DNA from: Sycon ciliatum
Lineage: Eukaryota > Porifera > Calcarea > Leucosolenida > Sycettidae
DNA: 64,000 bases
Assembly (NCBI RefSeq): GCF_964019385.1
Contig: NC_088643.1
Span: 44,240,714 to 44,304,713 of the forward strand
Direction: 5' to 3'
Below, piece by piece: positions 35,080-63,477 of the stretch. The translations under genes and the position numbers were made by a program. Each line of letters opens with the position of its first letter. The stretch's first letter is position 1. The notes under the pieces were generated by a model that saw nothing but the letters and a program-made list of their open reading frames with translations, had not been told where the DNA came from and did not search any database.

Positions 35080-38000
35080 ATGCCTCGCCTGTACGTCGGC
35101 GGCCTTCCAGATGGTGTTGAGCGCGAGGAGCTCCTAGCCATATTCGAGCCTTTTGGTAAAATCGAAGATATCTGGATTGCTCGCAAGCCATCTGGCTTTG
35201 CTTTTGTTCAGTATGGAAGCCAAGAAGAGAGCAGCAGTGCAGTGAAAGCTTTGGACAGTTCAACTCAATTTAGTGGGAAAACGATGAAAGTAGAGTTTTC
35301 CAACCGTAGTGACAGGCCTTCTAGCCGCGGTGGCAATGGTGGCGGTCGCGGCGGTGGCTCCCAACGGCGTTCCTCTCCACCAAGAGGTCGGCCCCGTAGT
35401 CCTCCTCGTGGTGGTGACCGCTATCCAGCACGTTATGAAGACGATTACCGGCGTGGTCCATCTCCACCACGTGGCTATGGCGGTGGTGGTAGTGCTGGTT
35501 ATCGGTCTCCGCCAAGATATAGGTCTCCACCTCGCTCTAGCTATCGCTCGCCACCACGCAGTTCTTATGGTTCAGGCAGCATGGCGGCACCCCCGCCTGC
35601 GCCTCGCTCACCTCCACGCTATGGATCACGTGCTTCACCGCCGCCGCCAATGCGCACTGCTGGTCGTAGCTCGCCGCCGCCAAGCTACAGAAGTGGTCCG
35701 CCGCCACCGCGATCGTCGTATGACAGCTATGGAAGCGGCGGCGCATACAGCGGCAACTCTTCCTCATCGGCGGCTCCCAGGTAAGGTGTACAAGTGGTGA
35801 CGGGTGACTGGTGCTGTTGAGACTACTGCGAGTACTCGGCATACCGGTGGTATTAGTACTAGTCGTAGCTCTCGCCGCCCAATCTCGCCCACCGACACTG
35901 TGTATATGCACTACTGCTTCACTACTGCTTCTGCTGCGCCGCGTCTAGCCTCTGTATCTCTCGAAACTCTCTCTCTCTCCTGTCTGCCAATATGATGCCG
36001 GTGACATGGGCTAATGAACATTCCCTCGCTGCTCTGACTGCGACCGAGTATCATTTTCCCAGGTTCACCTGTTTCGACTGTGAGCAATGACGTTATGCCC
36101 AACAGGTTCTATTTCAGTTAGCGTTTCTTCTAGTTTCTTCCGCCATCGTGCGCTCTGCATCATGGCAGTGCCATGGCAGCCAGTGTGCATGTACTTCAGT
36201 AGTCACGAGTTCGGCAGCTGTGAATGGCAATCTAGTTGGTAAAATTCACCATCATCCAGCTCCTCATTCTTCTCTTCGATGGCATGCGTCTGCGCACCTC
36301 GCTTCGTTCTTGCAACTGCACGATGTGCACTGTGCCCGCCTCTGTGCTTGTGCACATGCATGAATATAACTGCAACTTCTGGTTTGTCTTCATGCCTCTG
36401 TACTGTATATCATCCAGGTGTGTTCTTTCTGCTTATTCTGTGCTCTTCTTTCTGTGCTCTTCTGCCCTTTGTGCTCGTGTGCAGGGAGTACTACGACCGA
36501 GAGCCACGGTGAGTTCTGGTGCATGTGCGCGGTATTTATTACTTGTGTTACTTGGGGGTACTGAAGTACATATAATACAGTCATGTAGTTGTGATTAGAA
36601 TAACCTGTACACAAGGAGCAGCAGCAACTTCATTACTTGACACATGTTGCACACTGTGATAATACAGCCAGCACTGCAAGTACAGTAAAACCTGGTGTAA
36701 GCCACCTCTGTGTTCAGCGACCACCTGCTCTTTTTAACGACCGTTTTTCCATGCACCGACAGTTCCACACAGACACCGTGGGACCTGGCTCTAAAGACCA
36801 CCTGGCTTTAATGACCGCTTTTGCTTGCACCGTGCGGTGGTCGCTTAAACCAGGTTTTACTGTACTGCTGATCCCAGCGCTGTGCCCGGTACGTAACTGA
36901 CACGCCAAGCACTCTCCAGTGATGCAATTCACTTGTGTGCAGTGCATGAGCATGACACTCATATCTTTCTTATCCCCACTACTAGTACTAGTATTTCCAC
37001 AAAATTGGCTAATATTATAAAACCCTTTGCGTGCTGAGTACGAGAAAAACGCGCAATATATCGCAGTGCATAGACCAGTGTACAAACTTTCGTAACTTCG
37101 TCAAACATAACCGCATCGCGACAATCAATACACCGTTGGAAAGGTCTTCACCTCATCTTTCCGGGGATATAAAGTTCTTCACGATAGGATAAGAATTCAT
37201 TGAGCGGCGACAAAATGAACACGGAAATCACGGCCCAGAGTGAACACGAATATTTTTGTTCATGACTTCGTTTTGTTGAGGAGCGTGCCAGGGGATTTCC
37301 CTTTGGCACGGCGCGTGCGTGATGGACATCAAATGAAGTGCTTGGATCTGAGCTTTGCAGCGCAGTTTGAATTGTGAAAATCTGTTGAATTTGGGCAAGA
37401 AGCCGAACAAGAATGTGAAATTAAGTTGTTGTGCCGTTCCGAGGCACGGTGGAGTAGTTTGGAGAGGACATGGAAGTGGCCCTGATGTGTCTATGGAGCT
37501 GAGAGCTGCCAGGATGGATTCGCTTGGTCCTGATCTTTCCAACGAGCCCAGGACGATGAAAATCCATCAAGGTGGAGTGAAATGAGAGTAAATTTCGTTC
37601 GGAGCTGTGAGTGCATACTCCACCAAGAGAGTCAGTGCGCTGGAAAGCCAGTGGATTGGAGAAAAGGGGCTCAGCATGCAAAGAGTTAAAAGACTTTTCC
37701 TGTTCGTGTCTTTCCCTCATAGTTAATATATTATGACTTGGGGCTCCCGTGCTAGTTTGTACATGAAGTGTGTGGGTTACAGTGAGGGCTGCGTCCCACC
37801 CGCCTGTGTGTATTCGCAGGAAGTGTGAGTTACGAAGTCTGAAGAAAATGTTGAACGGTCTCTGCTGGGATGACGACTACACCATAGCTCAGTGGTTAGA
37901 GCATCGCTGGCTACACGCGGGGGTCCCTGGTTTGAGTCCTGGTGGTGACAGTCAATTTTTTTCTTGAGACTTCTCCTGTGTGTGTCTTTCCCTCAAACCA

Positions 38001-39755
38001 GTTATTAAAAGAGTAGTAATATTTCCACTAAAACTCGCCCGCAATGTGCCCGGCAGACCAAGGTGTCTGGAACTTGGAGGTTCGGTTAAGAGAGAAGATG
38101 AGAGATGAGTGTTTCACACTCCTGTTCACGCCTATTAGATGAATGTGCAGCTGGAAGTTAGCCAGGCAGCAACCGTCATGGTAGTGCAAAACTTACTAGT
38201 AGATGTTACTTGGGCCTGACGATATCATAGCCTAACGCTGTGTTCATAGCTGCATATACATGTACGCACGAAACTACACGTCTGTGCGTACTCTGCTACC
38301 TTTAGGGGGTGTCATGCGTATAGAAACACACTGAAGTGGAAATTCCGTGTTGTAGTTTTCAGCGTACATGTACAGTAAATTAATACTGCTTATAACGTGC
38401 CAATTAATTGGTTTTCGATAATTTATCACTATAGCCGATTTGCATGTACCGTATGTCCGCACCTTTAAAGCCATGGCGGTATATTCGATTATAAAGCCAG
38501 TCTCAGTTATAAAGCCATGGGCTTCATAAATGCGACGGACCCCACGATAGGCGGTCAGCCTTTGGGTCATCCTAATAAAGTTATTATTATTATTATTATA
38601 AATGAAATGAGATTTGAAGTATGTTTTGTAAAAATGAAGGAATAAGTATTATACTAACAATCTTACAGCCCAGCAACAAGTGGATTTAGATTGAATTTTC
38701 TGTGTGGACTTTAACTTTTATGACATGGCATAGTGGGTGAGTCATTTTGCATCTAAAATAGCTAGGGAAGCAGCGGTGTTTCGAATATAACGACATGGCT
38801 TTAAAATTAAAGGCGCTGACATACGGTATGACTGACACATGGCACATGACTGCGCATGAAAAGATGCAGCCCATTCATAAAAAGATGGGCTCTGGCGAGC
38901 TCCCGTATTTGGCGATTTTTTTGTCTTTACTGCGTAGGCAACATAATTATTGTGAACCTGAACATGTGCTGCTTGTGCCAGCACGCAAACATTTCTGGAG
39001 CCGCTAGGCGTATTACCAATGTGTTCAGAAGACCGATTCATACTTAATTTCGTGTACGGAAACACACTGCGTCGCGCCTGGGGCGGTGCAGATTTTTGGT
39101 TACATTTTTCGAGTTTATTGGCAAGATGGAGACGATTTTTTCACGGACCTTTTTATTATAATTATCAAGTTCTGTCCAAAGGTGGAAATGAAACTACTTC
39201 AGTAAAGGAAGTTAGAGAGGGTATTCTCCAGAGATTCACAACACAAACAATAGAGGGGTTCTGCGAAACGAAAATGCGTGCGAAGTTTCGCGGCGGGTCT
39301 TCCGAAAGTTTGGGCGAATTTTCACACCAATTTTGTGTTCTGCACGTTTCGTAGTTTGCTCGCCGATCACGTGCACATGGTGAACCCGTTGACCACTTTC
39401 GCCCTTGGAACTTGCCATACTTCTCACGAAGTTTCTCACCTCATGAAGTAGAGCGATATTTTGTACGCATTTCCTTTTTGCAGAAACTCTCTAATATTAA
39501 CTTGATGATTCAAAATAAAGTATAAATCAGGCTTGAAAGGGGTGGTGGTGTGCCCCACGTCTTTCCTGCTTCCACCGTGGCCACCACACTATGTATGGTG
39601 CCAATTGCATACAAACAGTAGGTGACACTGGTGTCCGAGTGGTTAGTGATGCTGCTGCCATTCTCATCCTTCTTCTCTTCTGCTTTTCTCCGTGCAGTGG
39701 AGGGCCTCCCCCTAGTTACAGCCGCTCCCGATCTCCACCACGCTCGTACTATTAG
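35080..39755 (+). CDS. Serine/arginine-rich splicing factor, SRSF3/7-like (RRM + RS/PPRS tail)
   Basis: Three coding exons: 35080-35780, a 24-bp microexon 36485-36508 and 39698-39755 (TAG), joined in phase to 260 residues. Residues 1-76 form one RRM: RNP2 LYVGGL at 4-9 and RNP1 KPSGFAFVQY at 36-45, with the IWIARKPSGFAF stretch typical of SRSF3/SRSF7. An RGG-type segment (about 84-95) is followed by repeated SPPR/RSPP/YRSPP units, and the protein ends SRSRSPPRSYY. The role is pre-mRNA splicing and mRNA export in the nucleus, with the tail phosphorylated by SR kinases. An acceptor (TTGTAG, ending 35078) lies 1 bp before the ATG, so a 5' untranslated exon exists upstream, possibly ending at 34291. 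If the first coding exon is not spliced, the frame stops at once (AGG TAA) and gives a 234-residue form without the last RS piece. Confidence 0.9.
36485..36508 (+). CDS. 24-bp microexon of the SR-protein gene
   Basis: Flanked by TGTGCAG and GTGAGT. It adds EYYDREPR (with split codons at both ends). Its length is a multiple of three, so skipping keeps frame, which suits regulated inclusion. Confidence 0.8.
36683..36862. mobile_element. Tc1/mariner-type MITE (TA flanks)
   Basis: Starts CAGTAAAACCTGGTGTAAGC after TA and ends with its inverse (GCTTAAACCAGGTTTTACTG) before TA. About 180 bp, non-coding, in the SR-gene intron. Confidence 0.85.
37023..37687. mobile_element. piggyBac-type MITE, imperfect
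   Basis: Left end AACCCTTTGCGTGCTGAG and right end CTCAGCATGCAAAGAGTTAA are inverted; the right side keeps TTAA and the left is mutated. The interior shares the CACCGTTGGAAAGG motif with sequence near 11.65 kb. Confidence 0.6.
37877..38008 (+). repeat. tRNA-derived SINE, copy 2
   Basis: A-box region CACCATAGCTCAGTGGTTAG and B-box-like GGTTTGAGTCC, then TGGTGGTGACAGTCAATTT and a tail TTCCCTCAAACCAG. Homologous to 22290-22441 (-). A fragment of the tail alone is at 37690-37726. Confidence 0.8.
38447..38829. mobile_element. MITE with TACCGTATGTC termini, copy 1
   Basis: Inverted ends TACCGTATGTCCGCACCTTT and AAAGGCGCTGACATACGGTA. The second copy is at 45382-45689 in the opposite orientation and lacks 38533-38604, so this copy carries an insertion. 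Confidence 0.85.
38533..38597 (+). mobile_element. 65-bp retroposed 3' end with (TTA)n tail and 7-bp target duplication
   Basis: The segment CGACGGACCCCACG ... CCTAATAAAGTTATTATT lies between two copies of ATAAATG (38526-38532 and 38598-38604). The sister MITE at 45.4-45.7 kb has the empty site. The short trinucleotide tail suggests LINE-mediated insertion of an extremely 5'-truncated element. Confidence 0.8.
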
Positions 39756-40101
39756 ATCAAGCAGACAGCGCTTCTATCGTCAGTATCAATTTGTTTACAA
39801 AATTTGAAAATCATTTCATAAAAAGGATCGGTCAATCTGCATGCTTGTAAATATAGAAATCTTGTTTAGGCCCTAGTACCAGTGAATCTGTTGTTGTTCT
39901 TTTCACCCTTGTTCAAATCACGAGTCACAACACACTGTCATAGACTATGACAGTTTGGCTGTTTCAGCTTAATAGTATTGCCACCGCGAATACTGATGTA
40001 ACACTGCCTAGCGTGTGTGTGTGTGTCCATGCATTATTGAAATCGTTATTATTCATATTTGTTTGCACTAAGAGTTTATCTCATGCATTTTTTGAATGGA
40101 T
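39756..40101. other. Convergent gap between the SR-protein and CCDC50-like genes
   Basis: The + strand SR gene ends at 39755 and the - strand gene ends at 40102, leaving 346 bp for both 3' UTRs. Overlap of the two transcripts is likely. A short (GT)n lies at 40014-40024. Confidence 0.6.
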
Positions 40102-57066
<16,965 letters not shown>

Positions 57067-57491
57067 TACTTATGGCATTAGAGGAGTGAACTGCAAGTGA
57101 CTGCTGATTATACAAAAATTATGAGTATCAGTTCATTGCCGCTACCAAGACTAAAAAGAGTACTACCTTGCTATGCCTCGTTGTTTTCACTAATAATAAC
57201 GACTACAGCACATGAGCTGTGACTTGAGTGACTCCTGTCAGAGTGGACTCCGACAAACAACACTACAGTCTAGCCTACACCAACTGAAACGCACACACCA
57301 ACAAGTGTTGACAAGTAGGTTCGGGATGCTCTGTCTTGGACATTGGATGTACATGTACAGACTGCTCTTTCCTTGTTGTATACATGTACGAGCTTCATGA
57401 ATTCAGTAGAGTGAATTCAGTAGACACAAACTCGCGGTGCACCAATGACGAGTGATAACTGATATCGATGTTATGATCCAACTCCAAGCTT
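57067..57491. other. Upstream region of the CCDC50-like gene
   Basis: The probable promoter and 5' UTR lie here, upstream of the minus-strand ATG at 57066. No TATA box or clear initiator that I would defend. No coding frame. Confidence 0.4.
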
Positions 57492-57495
57492 TTAA

Positions 57496-58356
57496 AGGGG
57501 AAGTATACCCTAAAATCAAATTTTCACCAGTTGTAGTCTTCGGGGTGCTGAGTCGAATGGTCTTGGTCCGAGGAAGCTGCGACGCTCCCTTCCTACTTGA
57601 ATCCCAATCGAACTCGCGCACTTCCACCGAAACTGGGTGACTGCGCCCTACTAGATGGGGATTTGTATGCAAAATCTCACTAAAAGCGCCATTTCGTTCT
57701 TATAAAAGCACGGATGACCGCGATTGGCCCATATGTTGTAGTCTTTTGGACGCTGAGTCGACTGGTTTTGGTCCGAAAAGGCTGCGATGCAGCGTTCCTC
57801 CTTTATTCCCAATCGAACATGGTTGAACACGCGGTCACGTGCTCCTGGGTGCCCAAATCACCTGGTCACCGCGCCAGCAGGCGACAACTTTCACACCAAG
57901 GTTCAACTCGAGTTCAACTCGAGTGACAGGAGTGCACCCAAAAAAGGTCAAACAGGCTAGTAAGTTGTACCCTGCAGGCACGGTGACCAGGTGACTGGTG
58001 TACGCAGGAGCACGTGACCGCTTCTTCAACCATGTTCGATTGGGAATAAAGGAGGAACGCTACATCGCAGCCTTTTCGGACCAAAACCAGTCGACTCAGC
58101 GTCCAAAAGACTACAACATATGGGCCAATCGCGGTCATCCGTGCTTTTATAAGAACGAAATGGCGCTTTTAGTGAGATTTTGCATACAAATCCCCATCTA
58201 GTAGGGCGCAGTCACCCAGTTTCGGTGGAAGTGCGTGAGTTCGATTGGGATTCAAGTAGGAAGGGAGCGTCTCAGCTTCCTCGGACCAAGACCATTCGAC
58301 TCAGCACCCCGAAGACTACAACTGGTGAAAATTTGATTTTAGGGTATACTTCCCCT
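57496..58356. mobile_element. 861-bp foldback MITE, copy 2 (TTAA flanks)
   Basis: Same length and structure as 47322-48182, with TTAA at 57492-57495 and 58357-58360. The two copies differ at only a small number of positions, indicating recent transposition. Confidence 0.92.
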
Positions 58357-58417
58357 TTAATAATATTTTAGATGTGCATGTGGACGTGATGTGACAGAAA
58401 CAGCAGCAAAATCAGTG

Positions 58418-58564
58418 AAAAGCAGGGAGTCGTAAAATGGTATTTTCAAACTCTCACACTAAAATGGTATTTTACGACTACGAGCCCTAGCCCTGGGATC
58501 ATGGGAGCCGGAGTGGTACATGGTGAAAAGCAGGGAGTCGTCAAGTATTTTGACGACTCCCTGG
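58418..58564. repeat. Pair of CCAGGGAGTCGT-type palindromes in direct repeat
   Basis: GTGAAAAGCAGGGAGTCGT starts at 58418 and again at 58525. The first palindrome is interrupted (58428-58495); the second, 58531-58563, is nearly perfect (GTCAA-GTAT-TTGAC centre). Confidence 0.75.
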
Positions 58565-59377
58565 TGAAAAGTGCCAGTGCCATATTTGCTGGCGATGATG
58601 ATTTTGGCAGTGCATGGTGCAGTGTATGCCATCATTGCGCCATGCAGGGCCTTTTCACGTCACGTCAGGGGCCGGACCACGTACATCGTACATGTACCAG
58701 GGAAAAAGAAGGAAAAAACGGTACGATACCTACATCATCAGGCCACATATAATATAGTACCCGGTACGCGCGCATGTACGGTCGGTACGCGGTGGGTCGC
58801 GGATCGGCAGTGTCGTACAGTTGGTTTGTACGACTCTTGACGTCTTGTACACAAGGCCCATGGTGCCATTGATTTTGATGGGAAGGGTACGCAACATTTT
58901 CGGACTCATTCTTCCAGTAAAAGGTTATCATCAACAGGTACAAAAGGATCATCGCTTTCTCAAACTCTCACACTGGTCCCTTCTTTTCGATGACCCACTG
59001 ACTGTCTTGTGACTAAGTCACAGTAAGTGGTAATAGGGCGGTTAGATCGGCGTGCTGAGAAGCCGTAGGCCCGTAGCTCTTTTTTATTTTTATGATTACA
59101 CATCAATTAATTTACCAGATTCTCACAATCTCAGTGCCCAGAGGTGATCTGCTGTCAGTGCTGAGCGAAAAAGGTGCCTCTACGGCTCTAGCTCTTGTGC
59201 ATTTTGCTGATGAGTTCAGGGGACTACAATAATCACACTACACTTGTGGAGATGGAGAGACATATCGAGAACTAATCTTTGCTGATGCTGGCTGGGGTGA
59301 ATTCAGTGAGTGGCATGAGCCAGAGCGATTGAAATAATTATGACTTCAGCTCCTGGAGTAAGTACAGTTTTGACAGT
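58565..59377. other. Intergenic sequence, no gene seen
   Basis: Unique-looking sequence with several GTAC-rich words. No coding frame, RNA gene or repeat that I can support. Confidence 0.4.
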
Positions 59378-59404
59378 GTGTGTGTATGTGTGGTGTGTAT
59401 GTGT

Positions 59405-59446
<42 letters not shown>

Positions 59447-59528
59447 TGTGTGTGTGTGGTGTGTGTGTATGTATGTATGTGGGTGCGCATGGGTACGTGT
59501 GTGTACGTGTGTATGTATGTGTGTATGT

Positions 59529-59568
<40 letters not shown>

Positions 59569-59805
59569 ATGTGTGTGTATGTACAATATTACACAGCAAT
59601 GAATCAAACAAGTCTCATTCCGCTGTAACTCCGAGTTTCGTGTCAGAACACTTCATCAGACAGCATATGTGTGTATGTATGTGTATGTGTGTGTGTGTAC
59701 GTGTGTGTGTATGTATGTGTGTGTGTGTATGTATGTGTGTGTGTGTATGTATGTGTGTGTATGTATGTGTGTGTGTATGTATGTGTGTGTACACATGTGC
59801 GCATG
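59378..59805. repeat. (GT)n microsatellites flanking 80 bp of unique sequence
   Basis: Complex TGTG/TATG runs at 59378-59580 and 59667-59800. Confidence 0.93.
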
Positions 59806-59811
59806 TGCTTA

Positions 59812-60192
59812 TGGGGTATTCACACGACAGGCAAATCCACGTGCACCGGAAAGTTGCTATGGTATTTTACCTGTGAACGAGAAAAGTGGCTGAAAGTGGC
59901 TGAAAAGTGCAAGCGAGCTGGGGGCCCACTTTCACGATAATCGTGGCGTGCACGAGTACATTTACACCAAAAAGAGCGAAACAAGCCTTGATTGTTTATG
60001 CGGCTCTTTAGAGCATGATAATTATTGTATGCGTGTTTTGAAAATTTGAAATACCCATGGCTACTGGTCGGTGAAGCATTCAAAAATGCAAACGTGCCTG
60101 TCGTCTAGTGCAGCTGTGTGAATCCACACAGTCACTTTTCTCGTATGTCACTCCCTGTAAAACGTGCAAGTGCCTGTCGTGTGAATACCCCA
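59812..60192. mobile_element. MITE with TGGGGTATTCACACGACAGG termini (TTA flanks)
   Basis: The ends are perfect inverted copies over more than 20 bp (59812 on; up to 60192). TTA stands directly outside both ends, which suits a PIF/Harbinger-type 3-bp target duplication. Non-coding. Confidence 0.85.
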
Positions 60193-60200
60193 TTACATGT

Positions 60201-60566
60201 AGGCCTCATTTACACGACAACGATTGAAAAACGTTTTTCAATCGTTTTCGAAAAGTTTTTGCTGTTTACACGAAAACGATAATCGTGTACACTGCAACGC
60301 GTTTTCGGCGTGCAATGGTCATGTGCAATAAGTTGTCCTGGCGCAGGCTGGCGGCGGCATGTTTTGAGTACAAGGCTCGCTGTAGTAAAACGTTTTTGCC
60401 GTTTACACGAGAACAAAACGGAACGAAAACGATTGAAAACCACTTTGAAGGCCGTTTTTCGTTTGAAACGTTTTGCAGCGTTGTCGTTTTAACGCTCTTA
60501 TCAAAATCTGTGGAGGCGTATTCTTTTTGAAAACGTTTTTCAATCGTTGTCGTGTAAACGAGGCCT
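60201..60566. mobile_element. MITE with AGGCCTCATTTACACGACAA termini
   Basis: Left AGGCCTCATTTACACGACAA CGATTGAAAAACG is inverted at the right end with one mismatch. The interior repeats CGTTTTC/GAAAACG words. It starts only 8 bp after the preceding MITE. Confidence 0.85.
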
Positions 60567-60949
60567 TGGTTTGTTATCATCACACTATACTAGTGCAAAC
60601 ACACGTGAACTACATGTACAAGTCATTGTGCTGTGGGACTGTGCACATGTGGGAGTACAGACTCAGTGGTATATACCAGTACTGTATGTGCATGTGTGTT
60701 ATCCAAACATGTTGGGGCTAACCCTTGTTTGGATAAATGAGTAAACGAGCAATTAAGATTATGGAAGCATATTCTAAGAATTCGCACAGCAGCCTTCTAC
60801 CAAATTTTAAGGCATGTCCCATCCTCGGGGTGAATCAAACTTTGATTTTGAAACAGTTTTATTCTTTCACATTGGGAATGGGCCATGCCCCAAATTTTGA
60901 CGAGTAGAAAGACACTGGTATGTAACAGAAAAATTAAAATTACAAAAAA

Positions 60950-61245
60950 ATTCGCGGTTCGCGTGAGACTCGGCTGGAGACCGAATTTTCCACCACCCAC
61001 AAGGATCAAGGTGCAGATGCAGCTCCTAAAGCGGCGGGAGGTGAGTAGATCAGACCCACCGCCAAAGTGGTCAATGACCGAAAATCCCATTCGCTGCATC
61101 CATGCTTCCCTCGTGCCAGGCCTCGAGTTCCCAATTAACTGTGGGTCGCAGCACGGCTGGAAAAATCCTTCCGCTTCCAAGCAGGACTTGAACCTGGTAC
61201 CCTCTGCTTCTCAATCATGGTCTTAGACCATCCCACTATGCAGAG
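60950..61245 (-). repeat. SINE-like dispersed repeat, copy 2
   Basis: Minus strand contains a perfect polymerase III B-box GGTTCAAGTCC within GGGTACCAGG...TGCTTGGAAGC and about 290 bp in common with 3147-3420. A tRNA origin is likely, but the A-box is poor. Confidence 0.65.
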
Positions 61246-61721
61246 AAACTATGTAATATTGGTGTTGAGGTTGAGTAGCACTGACGCCTAGTTTTGATAT
61301 TCTCACCCACCTTTGTACATTTACACTGTTTTGATAGCATGTCACCGCCATCTTTACCAACTATCTAGTAACTACTTTGAAGTACTTGTTACTTTGAAGT
61401 ACTGAAGTAGTAACTACACTGGTGCATGGCATCTACTGCATTACAGTATACGATAGCTGGCACAGGTAGCATAGTGTTTGCACTAGTACTACGATAGCTG
61501 GCACAGGTAGCACAGTGTTTGCACTAGTACTGCATTGACTGTACCGGTAGTCCTCACCACAACACACACACACTGTGGCTCGACGTATCGTAGTCAAGTC
61601 GGGTTGTAGTGTCATGCTGAAGGTCTATGCCGTCTTCAGGTGTGAGTCAGCAGGTGTACTATTGCTGCTGCACTGTGCCTCTACATGCAAGGAACAAGAA
61701 CAGATCAGTCTGTACGGTAAT

Positions 61722-62012
61722 GGGCCATTCACACTACGCCCGAAACGTGGCGTCCGGATAGACATGGAATGGTCCGGGAAAGTCGTACCCCTGATACGAA
61801 AACGTAGACGACGTATCCGGACCCCTGTGCTGAGGTTCGTTCTGTTGTTCCCGGCAGTTTGTGTCCAAAAGAAGCTGTACGCACAGCTCTACGAAAAAAA
61901 GAAGAAAAAAAGCGTGTACGTGCCAGTGTGAATGCACCTGCATGAAAACGACGTCTGCCAGTACGTCGTATTCCAAAACGTGACGCGTATTGTAACGTAG
62001 TATGAATAGCCT
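61722..62012. mobile_element. MITE with GGGCCATTCACACTACG termini
   Basis: Left GGGCCATTCACACTACG and right CGTAGTATGAATAGCC are inverted with mismatches. Related in its ends to 31007-31729. Confidence 0.65.
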
Positions 62013-62073
62013 ATAACGCAGACCATGATGTTGTATGTTTTGTGCTTTTTTACGGATACTGTTCGGTGTGTAG

Positions 62074-63223
62074 ATGATGTGTCAGAGGGACGCTGACTGT
62101 GCCTTTGGTCAGTCGTGCTGCGAGCAGAACCAGACAATGAAGCTGTTTTCCTGCTGCCGGACATCGTCCACACATAACATATTCTGGTACGTACCAGCTA
62201 TTACGGTAGTAGTATTGGAGATGCACTGTGCAAGGGGCCGTGATGTACATTGTAGTCTTCTGTACTCACACCATTGCTGTACATGTAGTCTTCCCATACT
62301 CACACCATTGATAGTTGATAGTACTGTATACTGCAGCCTGTCATTCGGTCGCAAGAAAGATGACCGTGCAGCTGCTGCTGCTGCTGCTGCATTGGGTCAC
62401 TAAGCCTTCCAAGCTATGCAGTGGTACGGTGAAATCCCAACAGGAGTTGCAATACCTGGCACTGTTCACCATCATGCCCTTTTGCGGTGGGCATCAAAGG
62501 CATGTGTGTGTGTGTGTGCACGTGTATGTTTGTGTGTGTATGTGTGTGTGTGTACGTGTGCTCGTGTGTGTGCGTGCGTGTGTGTTTCTGCTTGCGTTGT
62601 TTCCGATATGTTTGTCGCATAGGATTGTGAGTGTGTTCTTTGGCGTGTCAATGCTGTTCTGCGTGCTGGCGATTCTGAAAGAAAAGCTGCACATCCACTT
62701 TGGCCACTCAGCAACAGGATCGAGGTTCTGCTGCTTCCACCGGCGTCGGCGACGGCGCAGAACAACAGCGGGCAGTCCTGTGTCTCGACGGCGACATGTC
62801 AGTGTCCGCGTCAACACTGGGTCAGTTTCGTCATCACACGCCCCGTCGACGGTGAGGCGATCAACTTCGGCGGAGACTAGTGTCCTGTGCGAAGCCGGCC
62901 CACCGCCCTACTCTGATATACCACCTCCCACGTATGATGCTCCAGGTCCCGTTGTTGCGTACTCGCAATCAGTAGTAACAGTGGCAGCTGAGTTACCTCT
63001 TGAAGAACCACCCAAGTATTCCGAGCAAGACACACCTCTAGATGCTCCCCCCAGTTACTACGCACTCCAGTCGACCGAACAATGCGCTAGCACTCCCGAT
63101 GTTATTGATACTGGCAGTGAGTTGCATGGTAGGCCTGTATCTCTGACCGATACTGCTGGCCCTTCAACAGCAGGTACTGTTGAATCCAGCCATTCGACAC
63201 TGGAAGCGGCAACACCACTGTAG
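62074..63223 (+). CDS. Single-pass membrane protein with PPxY motifs (WBP1/VOPP1-like architecture), 3' exons
   Basis: Exon 62074-62186 encodes a cysteine-rich segment (MCQRDADC...SCCEQ...FSCCR) and ends in a split TG|G codon. Exon 62623-63223 continues in phase with a transmembrane helix (IVSVFFGVSMLFCVLAIL), a basic stop-transfer run (HRRRRRRR) and a long cytoplasmic tail holding PPPYSD, PPTYDA, PPKYSE and PPSYYA. Together 237 residues. Cys-rich ectodomain, one helix and PPxY motifs that recruit WW-domain ubiquitin ligases (NEDD4 type) are the layout of WBP1, WBP1L and VOPP1. The acceptor GTGTAG directly before 62074 and the lack of a signal peptide mean that at least one upstream exon is missing; I could not place it. 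A (TG)n tract (about 62505-62585) precedes the second exon. Confidence 0.7.
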
Positions 63224-63477
63224 TGTCTATATTGCTTCACATCATTGTACTGATGACAGACCAGGCCAGCGTACACTGGTCACAAGAAAGCGTCTTGTGA
63301 AGCTTCTTCTTGCATTGGCTGCTGCTGCTGCTAGTTGTGCTGGCGGTGTTTCAGTGTAGTGGATAGTCCAGCCTTGCAGCAGGAGCTCCTGACGGATAAC
63401 AGTGTGTACTAGCTAGTTCTTTGCACTTCAGTCAACTACCCAACGCAATATACCAGTAACTTACTGGATCGACTTTT

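Noticed and set aside
37877..37950. tRNA gene
   Set aside because: Good A-box and B-box but the anticodon arm is degenerate, and a second copy shares a long 3' body; SINE.
58501..58840. Overlapping frames with plausible composition near 58.5-58.8 kb
   Set aside because: No family resemblance, they cross a palindrome repeat, and no splice signals support them.
61575..61640. First exon of the PPxY membrane protein gene
   Set aside because: There is a donor-like TTCAG|GTGTGAG, but the phase does not join cleanly to 62074 and no signal peptide is encoded.
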